A model generated the notes under the pieces. The model made no database searches. It worked only from the letters and a program-made list of their open reading frames with translations, and was not told the origin of the DNA. Below are positions 45,719-56,960 of a stretch of DNA of 64,000 nt, piece by piece; within the stretch, counting starts at the first letter, position 1, and the number at the start of each line of letters is the position of its first letter. A program made the position numbers and the translations under genes. The DNA comes from Tilletia caries (lineage: Eukaryota; Basidiomycota; Exobasidiomycetes; Tilletiales; Tilletiaceae): positions 1,736,001-1,800,000 of the forward strand of contig JALUTQ010000004.1 in NCBI GenBank assembly GCA_032718865.1, in the 5' to 3' direction.

Positions 45719-46286
45719 CAGTGGTCGGCATGGGTGTGGATGACCGGTGGATGTGGATGTCATATCATCCGACCAATCGGATGTGGATGTGGATGAGGCG
45801 GCCGATTTTGGTTTCAGCTCGGATATGGATGAGGCGGATGAGATACATCCGGATGTCTTCCGAATCCGACCCTCATCCGACCGTCATCAGCTGATGCATG
45901 GATGACATCCGGCTGAGGTACGTGAAAGCCAATTTTTCCGCCATTAAACTGATTCTTGATTTTTGAAATTGCATATTTTGGTGTCATCGGCTTAGATCCC
46001 GGTCAGATCGGATGATTGTCTGCTTTTGGTTAGAATGATCATCGGTCCATCACCTGATCTCATCCATGCGCAGCACGCTGAAAAAGACTTTTGTCACCGG
46101 TCAGCTCCATCACCACCACCACATCCATTGCCTTCAGCAAGTTTCCCGGCCATGCCATCATACGCGCAGGAACTCAAGCTCTTGGATATCACCGGGCAAT
46201 GGTTTTGCCATGGCCTTGAGACCGAGGCCATGGGCGAGGCGCTTTCTTCGCTCTCTCTGTTCCCTCAGGCCACCGCAAGCTGGAAG
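45719..46286 (+). mobile_element. Truncated hAT-like element, 5' part
   Basis: It starts CAGTGGTCGGCATGG, the same 15 bases found at the corresponding point of each array copy (for example 46473). GGATGT/TCGGATG words in both orientations follow, as in hAT subterminal regions. An open frame near 46158-46286 (MPSYAQELKLLDITGQWF) is cut by the solo LTR at 46287. Assignment to hAT rests on the CAGTG-type end and subterminal repeats only. Confidence 0.4.
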
Positions 46287-46366
46287 TGTTGTGAACATTC
46301 TACCACTATACTAAAAGGTGAGACCAGTCTCAACCCAAGTGTCATGGATGATGCATATATCCAACA
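46287..46366 (-). repeat. Solo miniature LTR at the left end of the array
   Basis: This is an 80-bp copy identical in outline to 4688-4767. The flanks (GGAAG and ATAGC) do not form a target duplication, as expected after recombination between elements. Confidence 0.9.
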
Positions 46367-48270
46367 ATAGCTGGTCTTTTATCGGCCGTAAATCTTGAGA
46401 CTATCTGTCGATCAATAGTCCCATAGTCGGACTTAGTCTAACTAAGGAAACTAATAGTCGGTTCGTCACACGCAGTGGTCGGCATGGATGAGAAATCGGA
46501 TGAGAGGGGGTCCTCATCCACATCCACATCCACATCCGACCAGAAATTTTGCCCTCATCCACATCCACATCCACCAGATCCGATGTCACTCGGATGTCAT
46601 CCGCTTATGTAATCAATTTTTCGGTGCGTTGCTGCCACTCACGTGGCAGCCCTCCGCACCCGACTTTCATCGGACCTCATCGGATGTGAACGGGTGATGA
46701 TCAGATGGCATCCGATGTTACTGCAGCTGACATCCGTTTACCATCGGATACTCTTTCGGCACTTCATTTGTGCCATCCTGCTCCTTACTTCCGCTTCTTC
46801 TCATCACCAACGTACGGTTCCATACACCCTGTCAGCATCATGACATCCCAGTCCGAACAGAAGGCCATTCTCAACAGAGGCCTCACAGAATATTGGCCTT
46901 CTCCTGGTGTCGTGCAGCAAGTCGACCTTCACAAGCTTTTCTTTGGTCGACCAGACGCTCCCGGCTCGACCCTCGTGCCGCTCTTGGCGAAATATGGACC
47001 AAAGCCTGAGAAGCTCTTCGTCAGTGGCGACACGATCACATGGATAAGGTTGTCCCCGGAGTAACGCGGAGGGCTCCGCCTCCGCACTTCCAAATTCCGC
47101 CGGAATTTTGACTTTTTGAGGCGAGCTCCGCCTCCGCAGACTAAGACAGAGCTGAAAAAACTCAGCTCCGCGTTCCGACGGAATTATACAAAAGTTGAAA
47201 TCCCAGCTCCGCGCTCCGCGTTTTTTTCTGTGCGTTTTTCATAATGCTCCTCCGTGCTCCGTGTATGCGGAGCTCGGAATTCCGCGGAATTCCGTCGGAG
47301 CGCAGTGATGGTATAATTTGCTCTCAGAATGACTCTAACACAATCAGAGCTATACATTCACCATCCGACATTGTTGCGGTATTGACTCCAGTGCTATTCT
47401 GAAGCTCTCAACGGATGATGATGCCTGTTTTTATCTCCTGCGCGTGTCTCGGCGATGCCTATTTTTCTCGGAATTCCGCACATTTCCGCGGAACTTGGAC
47501 GGAATTCCGGCGGAGCGCACCCAAAATAAGGTCACGTGACCCCTTTTTTCGACGATCACGTGACCTCACAGCTCCGACGGAATTCCGCGGAAATTCCGCC
47601 GGAATTTTTCGCACAATTTTGACGACTCCGCGCTCCGTACTTTTTGACTAGTGGGCCCAGGATTGGGCTCCGCGCTCCGCGTAAATTCCGGCGGAGTCCT
47701 CCAGGCGGACTCCGTGCTTTTTTAAGGTCAAAAATCTCTCAAAAGTGAGCTCCGCGCTCCGCCTCCGGCGGAGCCCTCCGTCGGAGGAGTACGGAGTCCG
47801 CAAAACCCCAGCTCCGCGTCAACTCCGGGGACAACCTTACACATGGACGGACACCCGCGGAGCCGGCCCTCTCGGTCCTGCGATGGAGTTACGGCTGCTC
47901 CTTTTCTCTTTCCAGCAGCTCGAAGGACAAGCACCGGATCTTGGCATCCCACATGTCGCGCAGAAACTGGTGCCCTGTTTGGCCTCTCATGTCCTCACTC
48001 ATCTGACCGGCGCAGCCTTGGAGCAGAGCGAGGCGCTGCTTCAGGATCCTCAGGCGAACGAATATGGCCGGATGGTTTTTCCAATGGGCCCTTGTCGATG
48101 CGAGGCTGAAGGTAGGAACAAGAAGAGACAGCGGATGTCAGCATCGAGACCCTATCCATCGCAATTCGCAGCGCATGAGTCGTCTAGCTACTCACTCGTT
48201 TAGAAAAAGTCGTATTCCTCGGGCTCCTTCTTGTCGATGAACTCGCCGTTGTATTCCAGGAAGGCCTTCC
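46367..48270 (+). repeat. Array body A, interrupted by a hAT-type MITE
   Basis: This matches bodies B-D except for a 795-bp insertion (47045-47839) plus its 8-bp duplication. The insertion breaks the open frame MTSQSEQKAILNRGL.. after residue about 68. The GAGAGGGGG run has five G, as in body B. The T-run in the downstream frame has four T, as in body D. Confidence 0.88.
47045..47839. mobile_element. hAT-type MITE (795 bp) with 8-bp target duplication
   Basis: The ends are the inverted repeat TAAGGTTGTCCCCGGAGT, extending imperfectly to about 27 bp. The flanks are a perfect 8-bp duplication CACATGGA (47037-47044 and 47840-47847). The empty site is seen uninterrupted in bodies B, C and D, which proves the insertion. 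The interior is full of CTCCGC/GCGGAG and GGAATTCCG words in both orientations and has no transposase frame. An 8-bp duplication and short inverted repeats are hallmarks of the hAT superfamily. Confidence 0.92.
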
Positions 48271-48626
48271 TGTTGTGAACATTCTACCACTATACTAAAA
48301 GGTGAGACCAGTCTCAACCCAAGTGTCATGGATGATGCATATATCCAACACTCCCTCTCATCATCATGACCCTTTGGTCTGAGACGCGAGACCCCATAGG
48401 ACTAGGGGTGAGACTCTTTCGGCCCGGAGTACCCGGCGCACGTGCTGTGGAAAACCCGACAAGCACCCGACAAGAAAATGGTCGGAAAAGAAGTCTGGAG
48501 ATACCGGGAATCGAACTCACGACAGAGTCGATCAGACTCTTAATCTGTTGTGAACATTCTACCACTATACTAAAAAGGTGAGACCAGTCTCAACCCAAGT
48601 GTCATGGATGATGCATATATCCAACA
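48271..48626 (-). mobile_element. Miniature LTR element, copy 3 (between bodies A and B)
   Basis: LTRs are at 48271-48350 and 48546-48626 (81 bp, one extra A), with a 195-bp internal region. It has the same primer-binding site and purine tract as copy 1. No 5-bp duplication flanks it, because the neighbours are array bodies. Confidence 0.9.
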
Positions 48627-49729
48627 ATAGCTGGTCTTTTTATCGGCCGTAAATCTTGAGACTATCTGTCGATCAATAGTCCCATAGTCGGACTTAGTCT
48701 AACTAAGGAAACTAATAGTCGGTTCGTCACACGCAGTGGTCGGCATGGATGAGAAATCGGATGAGAGGGGGTCCTCATCCACATCCACATCCACATCCGA
48801 CCAGAAATTTTGCCCTCATCCACATCCACATCCACCAGATCCGATGTCACTCGGATGTCATCCGCTTATGTAATCAATTTTTCGGTGCGTTGCTGCCACT
48901 CACGTGGCAGCCCTCCGCACCCGACTTTCATCGGACCTCATCGGATGTGAACGGGTGATGATCAGATGGCATCCGATGTTACTGCAGCTGACATCCGTTT
49001 ACCATCGGATACTCTTTCGGCACTTCATTTGTGCCATCCTGCTCCTTACTTCCGCTTCTTCTCATCACCAACGTACGGTTCCATACACCCTGTCAGCATC
49101 ATGACATCCCAGTCCGAACAGAAGGCCATTCTCAACAGAGGCCTCACAGAATATTGGCCTTCTCCTGGTGTCGTGCAGCAAGTCGACCTTCACAAGCTTT
49201 TCTTTGGTCGACCAGACGCTCCCGGCTCGACCCTCGTGCCGCTCTTGGCGAAATATGGACCAAAGCCTGAGAAGCTCTTCGTCAGTGGCGACACGATCAC
49301 ATGGACGGACACCCGCGGAGCCGGCCCTCTCGGTCCTGCGATGGAGTTACGGCTGCTCCTTTTTCTCTTTCCAGCAGCTCGAAGGACAAGCACCGGATCT
49401 TGGCATCCCACATGTCGCGCAGAAACTGGTGCCCTGTTTGGCCTCTCATGTCCTCACTCATCTGACCGGCGCAGCCTTGGAGCAGAGCGAGGCGCTGCTT
49501 CAGGATCCTCAGGCGAACGAATATGGCCGGATGGTTTTTCCAATGGGCCCTTGTCGATGCGAGGCTGAAGGTAGGAACAAGAAGAGACAGCGGATGTCAG
49601 CATCGAGACCCTATCCATCGCAATTCGCAGCGCATGAGTCGTCTAGCTACTCACTCGTTTAGAAAAAGTCGTATTCCTCGGGCTCCTTCTTGTCGATGAA
49701 CTCGCCGTTGTATTCCAGGAAGGCCTTCC
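48627..49729 (+). repeat. Array body B
   Basis: This 1103-bp copy contains the CAGTGGTCGGCATGG start, ATCC-rich subterminal repeats and the frame MTSQSEQKAILNRGL (ATG at about 49101). One extra T in a T-run (five T near 49360) shifts that frame. On the minus strand its right end encodes a truncated C-terminus, EYNGEFIDKKEPEEYDFF then stop. Confidence 0.88.
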
Positions 49730-50085
49730 TGTTGTGAACATTCTACCACTATACTAAAAGGTGAGACCAGTCTCAACCCAAGTGTCATGGATGATGCATA
49801 TATCCAACACTCCCTCTCATCATCATGACCCTTTGGTCTGAGACGCGAGACCCCATAGGACTAGGGGTGAGACTCTTTCGGCCCGGAGTACCCGGCGCAC
49901 GTGCTGTGGAAAACCCGACAAGCACCCGACAAGAAAATGGTCGGAAAAAGAAGTCTGGAGATACCGGGAATCGAACTCACGACAGAGTCGATCAGACTCT
50001 TAATCTGTTGTGAACATTCTACCACTATACTAAAAGGTGAGACCAGTCTCAACCCAAGTGTCATGGATGATGCATATATCCAACA
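49730..50085 (-). mobile_element. Miniature LTR element, copy 4 (between bodies B and C)
   Basis: LTRs are at 49730-49809 and 50006-50085, with a 196-bp internal region that has the longer A-run (five A) seen also in copy 1. Confidence 0.9.
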
Positions 50086-51188
50086 ATAGCTGGTCTTTTA
50101 TCGGCCGTAAATCTTGAGACTATCTGTCGATCAATAGTCCCATAGTCGGACTTAGTCTAACTAAGGAAACTAATAGTCGGTTCGTCACACGCAGTGGTCG
50201 GCATGGATGAGAAATCGGATGAGAGGGGGGGTCCTCATCCACATCCACATCCACATCCGACCAGAAATTTTGCCCTCATCCACATCCACATCCACCAGAT
50301 CCGATGTCACTCGGATGTCATCCGCTTATGTAATCAATTTTTCGGTGCGTTGCTGCCACTCACGTGGCAGCCCTCCGCACCCGACTTTCATCGGACCTCA
50401 TCGGATGTGAACGGGTGATGATCAGATGGCATCCGATGTTACTGCAGCTGACATCCGTTTACCATCGGATACTCTTTCGGCACTTCATTTGTGCCATCCT
50501 GCTCCTTACTTCCGCTTCTTCTCATCACCAACGTACGGTTCCATACACCCTGTCAGCATCATGACATCCCAGTCCGAACAGAAGGCCATTCTCAACAGAG
50601 GCCTCACAGAATATTGGCCTTCTCCTGGTGTCGTGCAGCAAGTCGACCTTCACAAGCTTTTCTTTGGTCGACCAGACGCTCCCGGCTCGACCCTCGTGCC
50701 GCTCTTGGCGAAATATGGACCAAAGCCTGAGAAGCTCTTCGTCAGTGGCGACACGATCACATGGACGGACACCCGCGGAGCCGGCCCTCTCGGTCCTGCG
50801 ATGGAGTTACGGCTGCTCCTTTTTCTCTTTCCAGCAGCTCGAAGGACAAGCACCGGATCTTGGCATCCCACATGTCGCGCAGAAACTGGTGCCCTGTTTG
50901 GCCTCTCATGTCCTCACTCATCTGACCGGCGCAGCCTTGGAGCAGAGCGAGGCGCTGCTTCAGGATCCTCAGGCGAACGAATATGGCCGGATGGTTTTTC
51001 CAATGGGCCCTTGTCGATGCGAGGCTGAAGGTAGGAACAAGAAGAGACAGCGGATGTCAGCATCGAGACCCTATCCATCGCAATTCGCAGCGCATGAGTC
51101 GTCTAGCTACTCACTCGTTTAGAAAAGTCGTATTCCTCGGGCTCCTTCTTGTCGATGAACTCGCCGTTGTATTCCAGGAAGGCCTTCC
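50086..51188 (+). repeat. Array body C
   Basis: This 1103-bp copy has the G-run of seven G shared with body D and the five-T run shared with body B, a mosaic that points to exchange between copies. Confidence 0.88.
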
Positions 51189-51543
51189 TGTTGTGAACAT
51201 TCTACCACTATACTAAAAGGTGAGACCAGTCTCAACCCAAGTGTCATGGATGATGCATATATCCAACACTCCCTCTCATCATCATGACCCTTTGGTCTGA
51301 GACGCGAGACCCCATAGGACTAGGGGTGAGACTCTTTCGGCCCGGAGTACCCGGCGCACGTGCTGTGGAAAACCCGACAAGCACCCGACAAGAAAATGGT
51401 CGGAAAAGAAGTCTGGAGATACCGGGAATCGAACTCACGACAGAGTCGATCAGACTCTTAATCTGTTGTGAACATTCTACCACTATACTAAAAGGTGAGA
51501 CCAGTCTCAACCCAAGTGTCATGGATGATGCATATATCCAACA
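51189..51543 (-). mobile_element. Miniature LTR element, copy 5 (between bodies C and D)
   Basis: LTRs are at 51189-51268 and 51464-51543, with a 195-bp internal region. Confidence 0.9.
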
Positions 51544-52018
51544 ATAGCTGGTCTTTTATCGGCCGTAAATCTTGAGACTATCTGTCGATCAATAGTCCCA
51601 TAGTCGGACTTAGTCTAACTAAGGAAACTAATAGTCGGTTCGTCACACGCAGTGGTCGGCATGGATGAGAAATCGGATGAGAGGGGGGGTCCTCATCCAC
51701 ATCCACATCCACATCCGACCAGAAATTTTGCCCTCATCCACATCCACATCCACCAGATCCGATGTCACTCGGATGTCATCCGCTTATGTAATCAATTTTT
51801 CGGTGCGTTGCTGCCACTCACGTGGCAGCCCTCCGCACCCGACTTTCATCGGACCTCATCGGATGTGAACGGGTGATGATCAGATGGCATCCGATGTTAC
51901 TGCAGCTGACATCCGTTTACCATCGGATACTCTTTCGGCACTTCATTTGTGCCATCCTGCTCCTTACTTCCGCTTCTTCTCATCACCAACGTACGGTTCC
52001 ATACACCCTGTCAGCATC

Positions 52019-52579
52019 ATGACATCCCAGTCCGAACAGAAGGCCATTCTCAACAGAGGCCTCACAGAATATTGGCCTTCTCCTGGTGTCGTGCAGCAAG
52101 TCGACCTTCACAAGCTTTTCTTTGGTCGACCAGACGCTCCCGGCTCGACCCTCGTGCCGCTCTTGGCGAAATATGGACCAAAGCCTGAGAAGCTCTTCGT
52201 CAGTGGCGACACGATCACATGGACGGACACCCGCGGAGCCGGCCCTCTCGGTCCTGCGATGGAGTTACGGCTGCTCCTTTTCTCTTTCCAGCAGCTCGAA
52301 GGACAAGCACCGGATCTTGGCATCCCACATGTCGCGCAGAAACTGGTGCCCTGTTTGGCCTCTCATGTCCTCACTCATCTGACCGGCGCAGCCTTGGAGC
52401 AGAGCGAGGCGCTGCTTCAGGATCCTCAGGCGAACGAATATGGCCGGATGGTTTTTCCAATGGGCCCTTGTCGATGCGAGGCTGAAGGTAGGAACAAGAA
52501 GAGACAGCGGATGTCAGCATCGAGACCCTATCCATCGCAATTCGCAGCGCATGAGTCGTCTAGCTACTCACTCGTTTAG
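52019..52579 (+). CDS. Array open frame, unknown protein (best copy)
   Basis: From MTSQSEQKAILNRGL the frame runs 186 codons in body D. Upstream codons are also open to 51884. No known domain is recognised. Two segments look protein-like, VVQQVDLHKLFFGRPDAPGS and QKLVPCLASHVLTHLTGAAL, but a pyrimidine-AG acceptor (TCTCTTTCCAG) and a GTAGGA donor inside the frame hint at splicing. The frame is broken by a MITE in body A and by one base in bodies B and C. It could be the first exons of a hAT-like transposase, a captured host gene piece or fortuitous. Confidence 0.35.
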   Translation: MTSQSEQKAILNRGLTEYWPSPGVVQQVDLHKLFFGRPDAPGSTLVPLLAKYGPKPEKLFVSGDTITWTDTRGAGPLGPAMELRLLLFSFQQLEGQAPDLGIPHVAQKLVPCLASHVLTHLTGAALEQSEALLQDPQANEYGRMVFPMGPCRCEAEGRNKKRQRMSASRPYPSQFAAHESSSYSLV

Positions 52580-52646
52580 AAAAAGTCGTATTCCTCGGGC
52601 TCCTTCTTGTCGATGAACTCGCCGTTGTATTCCAGGAAGGCCTTCC
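52576..52646 (-). pseudogene. Orphan C-terminus of an unidentified gene, cut by the LTR
   Basis: Reading the minus strand inward from the LTR gives KAFLEY then NGEFIDKKEPEEYDFF and a TAA stop. This is a plausible acidic protein C-terminus with its upstream part missing. The same 71 bases end bodies A, B and C (for example 49659-49729). The parent gene is not in the window. Confidence 0.4.
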
Positions 52647-52726
52647 TGTTGTGAACATTCTACCACTATACTAAAAGGTGAGACCAGTCTCAACCCAAGT
52701 GTCATGGATGATGCATATATCCAACA
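52647..52726 (-). repeat. Miniature LTR at the right end of the array, abutting Copia-2
   Basis: This 80-bp LTR directly follows the RNase H sentence VADIFTKATPT of Copia-2 with no purine tract between, so the Copia-2 3' end was lost at this junction. Confidence 0.88.
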
Positions 52727-55700
52727 AAGTCGGAGTGGCCTTGGTGAAGATGTCGGCCACTTGATCCGAAGTACCAACGTATTCAAGCTTGATCGCACCT
52801 TCTTCAACTTGCCAGCGGACAAAGTGGTAGCGAAGGTCGATGTGCTTGGTGCGTCGATGCCATCCAGGGTTCTGTGCGAGGGCGATAGAACCCTGGTTGT
52901 CGCCCTTCAGGACAATGCCGACAGCCTGAGGAGCGGTCTGGTCGTACGCGAGAACGGCTGTACGAAGCCAGATGGCGTCCTTGACGGCCTCGGTGAGGGC
53001 GACGTACTCTGACTCAACTGAGGACAGAGAAACGCATTGCTGGCGAAGGGAACCCCAGCTGACGGTTGCGCCGTACAGCTTGAAGACGTACCCAGACTGA
53101 GAGCGGCGGTCTTCGACGTTTCCGGCCCAGTCGGCGTCGGAGTAGCCAGTAAGCTCGGGCTGTCCGTCGATCTTGACGGGAGCGAGGACCAGTGCCAAGT
53201 CTCGCGTTGCCTTGAGGTAGCGGAGGACGCGAAGGGCAGCTTGGTAATGAGCCTGAGTCGGGCAGCCATTGAAACGGGAGAGCGCGCTGACGACAAAGCT
53301 GATGTCAGGCCTGGTGGAGAGGGCGATCCACATCAAGCAACCGATCAGGGCTTGGAAAAGCTGGGCGTCCGTCAAAGGCACTCCCTCTGGGACGAGCTTA
53401 GTTCCGACCGCCATAGGAGAGGACTCCGGGCGACAGTTGGTCATGTTGAAACGCTCCAGGACTGTGTCGATGTAATGACCTTGGCTGAGGGCGAAGCCGT
53501 TGTCGAGCTGCTGGACCTTGATTCCAAGTACCGAGCTGACGAGACCAATGTCGGCCATTCTGTAGGAGGCCTTGAGGCCCTCGCGAACGGAGTCGATGAG
53601 GGCCTGAGTCTTCGCAGCGATCAGGAAGTCGTCGACGTAGACGAAAACGATCGTGCGGTTGCCGTTGGGTTCGACGCGAACGAAAATGCCCCAATCGGCG
53701 TCGCTGTGAACAAACCCGAGGTCGCGTAGTTTGGAAACGACATCGAGCCACCAGAGGCGAGCTGACTGCTTGAAGCCGTAGAGTCCCTTGCGGACAAGAA
53801 GCCCAGTCGCCTTGGGATCTTGCTGCTTCCACCCCTCCGGAAAGCTGATGTAGAGGACGCGATCCATTTTGGGGTTGAGAAAGGCTGTCTCGGCGTCCAT
53901 CTGCCAGACCATAAGTCCCTGGACCGCAGCTTCGACAAAAAAAAGATCCTCAAGCTCGTCATGCGTCCGACTGGCGCATATGTCTCGTCGTAATCGATGC
54001 CGTAGCGCTGAGTGAAGCCACGACCAACAAGACGAGCCTTGTGCTTGAGGTAGTTGCCGTCTGCGTCCCTCTTAGTCTTGCAGACCCACTTGGTCGATAC
54101 GACCTTGGCGCCGGGAGGGAGGACCACCTCCTCGAGCGTCTCGTTCTTGATCAGAGACTCCAGCTCCGCTTCGAAAGCCTTGGCCCACTGCTGACGCTCA
54201 GGACTCGACATGGCGTCGCCGTAGCTTGTGGGGTCGTCGTCGACGAGGGCAATCTTGCAAAGAAACCCTTCCGACTCCTGCATGAACGCTGCGTACGTGT
54301 CCCGAAAAGCAGACGAACGTTGACCGCGGCCAGCGCGCGCAGGAAGCCGGCGAATGCCTTGAGGTCGATCGGCCACGGCAGGACTGTTGCCGGGCGCATG
54401 ATTCACCCCCTCGGGCTCAGGGCGTTTGCGGCCAAGAGGAAGAAGTTCGACATTATTGGCGTCGGGACCTGGCTCCGCGTCATCGTCGGAAATGTCTTCC
54501 TCGTCGTACTCGAGGAAGCCGGGATCACCAGGCTCCACGTCCAGCTGGACGATGTTGGAAGGCTCGGAGACCTCGGTGACTTTGGACGAGAGCTCGGGGC
54601 CGAAAGAGACGTTGCGGGAGAAGACAATCTTCCCCGTGGTCTCGTTGTGCACCCCCAGCCGCTGCGCTGTGTCGGCCAGCTGACCAAACGTCCCTTCCAG
54701 GCCTTGGGAGTGGTGAGGTCCGACTTGGTGCGGTTAGCGGCGGGAATATGAACCCAGCATGGAGAACCGAATGCTCGAGTCTTGCCAAGGGAGGGTTTGC
54801 GCTTGTGTACCCACTCCCAAACCGTCCGACCGTCTTTGACGAAGGTTACCTTCATGAGCAACACCGCAGCGAATAAAATCGCATGTCCCCACCACTGAAC
54901 CGGGAGGCCGCTACTGTGAAGCATGGCGGCGGTCATCTCCTTGAGGGTACGATTCTTGCGCTCAGCCACACCGTTGAGTTCCGGGGTGTGGGGCGTTGTG
55001 ATGTGGTGGAGGATGCCCTGAGAAGCAGTCCAGGTGGACATGTGCTTGTTGACGTACTCGCCGCCGCCGTCGGTGCGAATGACTTGCACCTTGGTGCCGA
55101 AAGTCCGTTCGGCTACCTTGACGAACTCAACAAGGCGAGCGAAAACCTCGGCCTTGGAGCGGAGTAAGTCGACCTTGGTGTAGTCCGTGTACTCGTCAAT
55201 GAAGGTCGCGTAGTACTGGAAACCACCAAAACAAGTCACCAAGGGACCGCCAACATCCGTGAGGATGATCTCCAGCGGAGAACTCGAGTGGAGAGGCGCG
55301 TCGTTGAACGGTCGACGGGTAGCCTTGGTAGCTTCGCAGCTATCGCACCAAGGCGTGGCATCGTTCAGCCCAGGAATGGGAGGAAGATGACCCGAACGGA
55401 CGAGCTTCTTGATGGTGCTGAAGCCCAAGTGACCGAGGCGAATGTGAACCTCGAGAGCGGGATCGCGCTGAGCGGGCTGCATTGGTGCCAGCATCGCTGA
55501 GGGAGACGATGTGGAGGCCGCAAGGTCGACGTGTAACAGCAGCCATCGAGCTCGACCACGCTTGGTCAAAGGCATGCGCCAAGAGGCGTTGTCCTTGTGC
55601 TGGAGGTGGGCGTTGTCATCCTCGTCGATGACTTTGATCCAGCCACGCTCGCGCAGCAGTTCCTCCGAAAGCAAGTTGACTCCGGCGCCGGGGAGAAGCA

Positions 55701-56960
55701 CAACGTCCAGGAAAGTGACGCGGCGGCCGGAGGGAAGAAGTCCAGTGACATCGCCGATGTGGTCGGATGCCTGCTTGGAGCCAACCGTCTTGAAGGTCAA
55801 GGTCTTGTCCGCTTTCCGAGAGTTGAGGAGCAGCTCGGGTCGGTCGACAATGTGCTGTGATGCACCAGAGTCGATCATGAAGGGAATCAAGGTCGACGTC
55901 GTGGAGGCGGCAAGAACGGAGGGCTCAAACATGGCTGCGAGCATCTCGTCGGCGTCTGGATAAGACTCGAGGGCGGCGGCAGCCTTTCCGGACGACGAAG
56001 TCGACTTGGGACACTCGGACTTGACGTGGCCTTGCTTGTGGCATGTCCAGCAGATCGGACCATTGCCGGGAAGAAGGTGGCTCGCGACTGGACAGTCAGG
56101 ACGTTCGTGGTCGCGAGCACCACAGCCGTAGCAGAGCAGACGCTTGCTGTTGCCGTTGCTGTTGCCCTTGCCCTTGCTGCTGCCGGAGGTCGCCTGAGAA
56201 GAAGAAGGCGAAGAAGAAGACTTCTTCTTGCCGCCACCCGAAGAGGACTTGCCGGAGCGGGCCTTGTTTGCCACGCCCTTGATGGCGATGTGGAGATGTT
56301 GGCTGGCAGCGGCCATTGCCATGGCGTTGGCGCTGCGCTCCGCCGTGTGCTTCTGAGAAGCGTTCTCCTCGTTGTAGACCCGGACGAGCTGCAAAAAGGT
56401 CCGCTCGTCCTTCGGAAGCTGCCGCCACTCCGTCCTAACAACCCTGAGCGAATGAGGAAGGGTGTCGAGGAAACGGTCGCACTTGTCTTTGTCCTCCGTG
56501 CCCCAAGGAAGACCCGCCGCGCTCGCCTCAGCCACCAGCTCCATGTAGGAGTTGAGGTGCTGGACCATGTCTCCGCCCTCGTCGAGAAAGAGGTTCGCCA
56601 TCTTGCGGTTGATGGCGCTCCGATGATCCGAGGAACCCAAGTCGTGAAGACTGGCGAGGAGGGACCACATGTCGGCGGACGAGGAGAGGTCTCGAATCAT
56701 GGCCTTGAGGGCCCCGCTGACCGTCTTGCGGAGGTAGGACATGGCCTTGGCGTCCCTGTCCTTCCAGGACTCGGACAGGCGCACATCGGTGGAGGTGGCG
56801 TTGGGCGGCAGAGTTGGCTGAGTCTCGACGCCGCGGACAATGTCGAACGCGCGGATGCCGATGAAGACGGGCTCGATTGCCTCTCGCCAGGCGAAGAAGT
56901 TTTCGAGGCCGACGAGGGAAGGAATGCCGGAGATGGCGGAGGAGTTGGTGTCGTCCATGT
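52727..56960 (-). pseudogene. Copia-2 gag-pol polyprotein, two frameshifts
   Basis: Gag probably starts at MDDTNSSAISG (56958). It has a UBN2-type capsid, two zinc knuckles (CYGCGARDHERPDC and CWTCHKQGHVKSEC), protease DSGASQHI, the pre-integrase zinc site and integrase DVGGPL, DGGGEY and ERKNRT. Near 54690-54720 the frame shifts by one. A linker and the RT start follow (WVCKTKRDADG, YAPVGRMTSLR). A run of eight A (53937-53944, plus strand) shifts it again. RT with YVDDFLIA and RNase H with ADWAG and DQVADIFTKA then follow to the junction at 52727. It is distinct in sequence from Copia-1. Confidence 0.88.

Larger units (their letters stand above)
51544..52646 (+). repeat. Array body D
   Basis: This 1103-bp copy carries the longest version of the array frame (see next entry). 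Its right end carries the truncated minus-strand gene terminus next to the LTR. Confidence 0.88.
46287..52726. repeat. Four-copy tandem array punctuated by miniature LTR elements
   Basis: The order is LTR, body A, LTR-internal-LTR, body B, LTR-internal-LTR, body C, LTR-internal-LTR, body D, LTR. Bodies B, C and D are each 1103 bp and A is 1904 bp because of a MITE. One period (body plus 356-bp element) is about 1460 bp. Copies are near-identical and the differences I see are mostly homopolymer lengths. Unequal recombination between the LTRs explains the ladder. All LTRs point the same way (minus strand). Confidence 0.92.
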
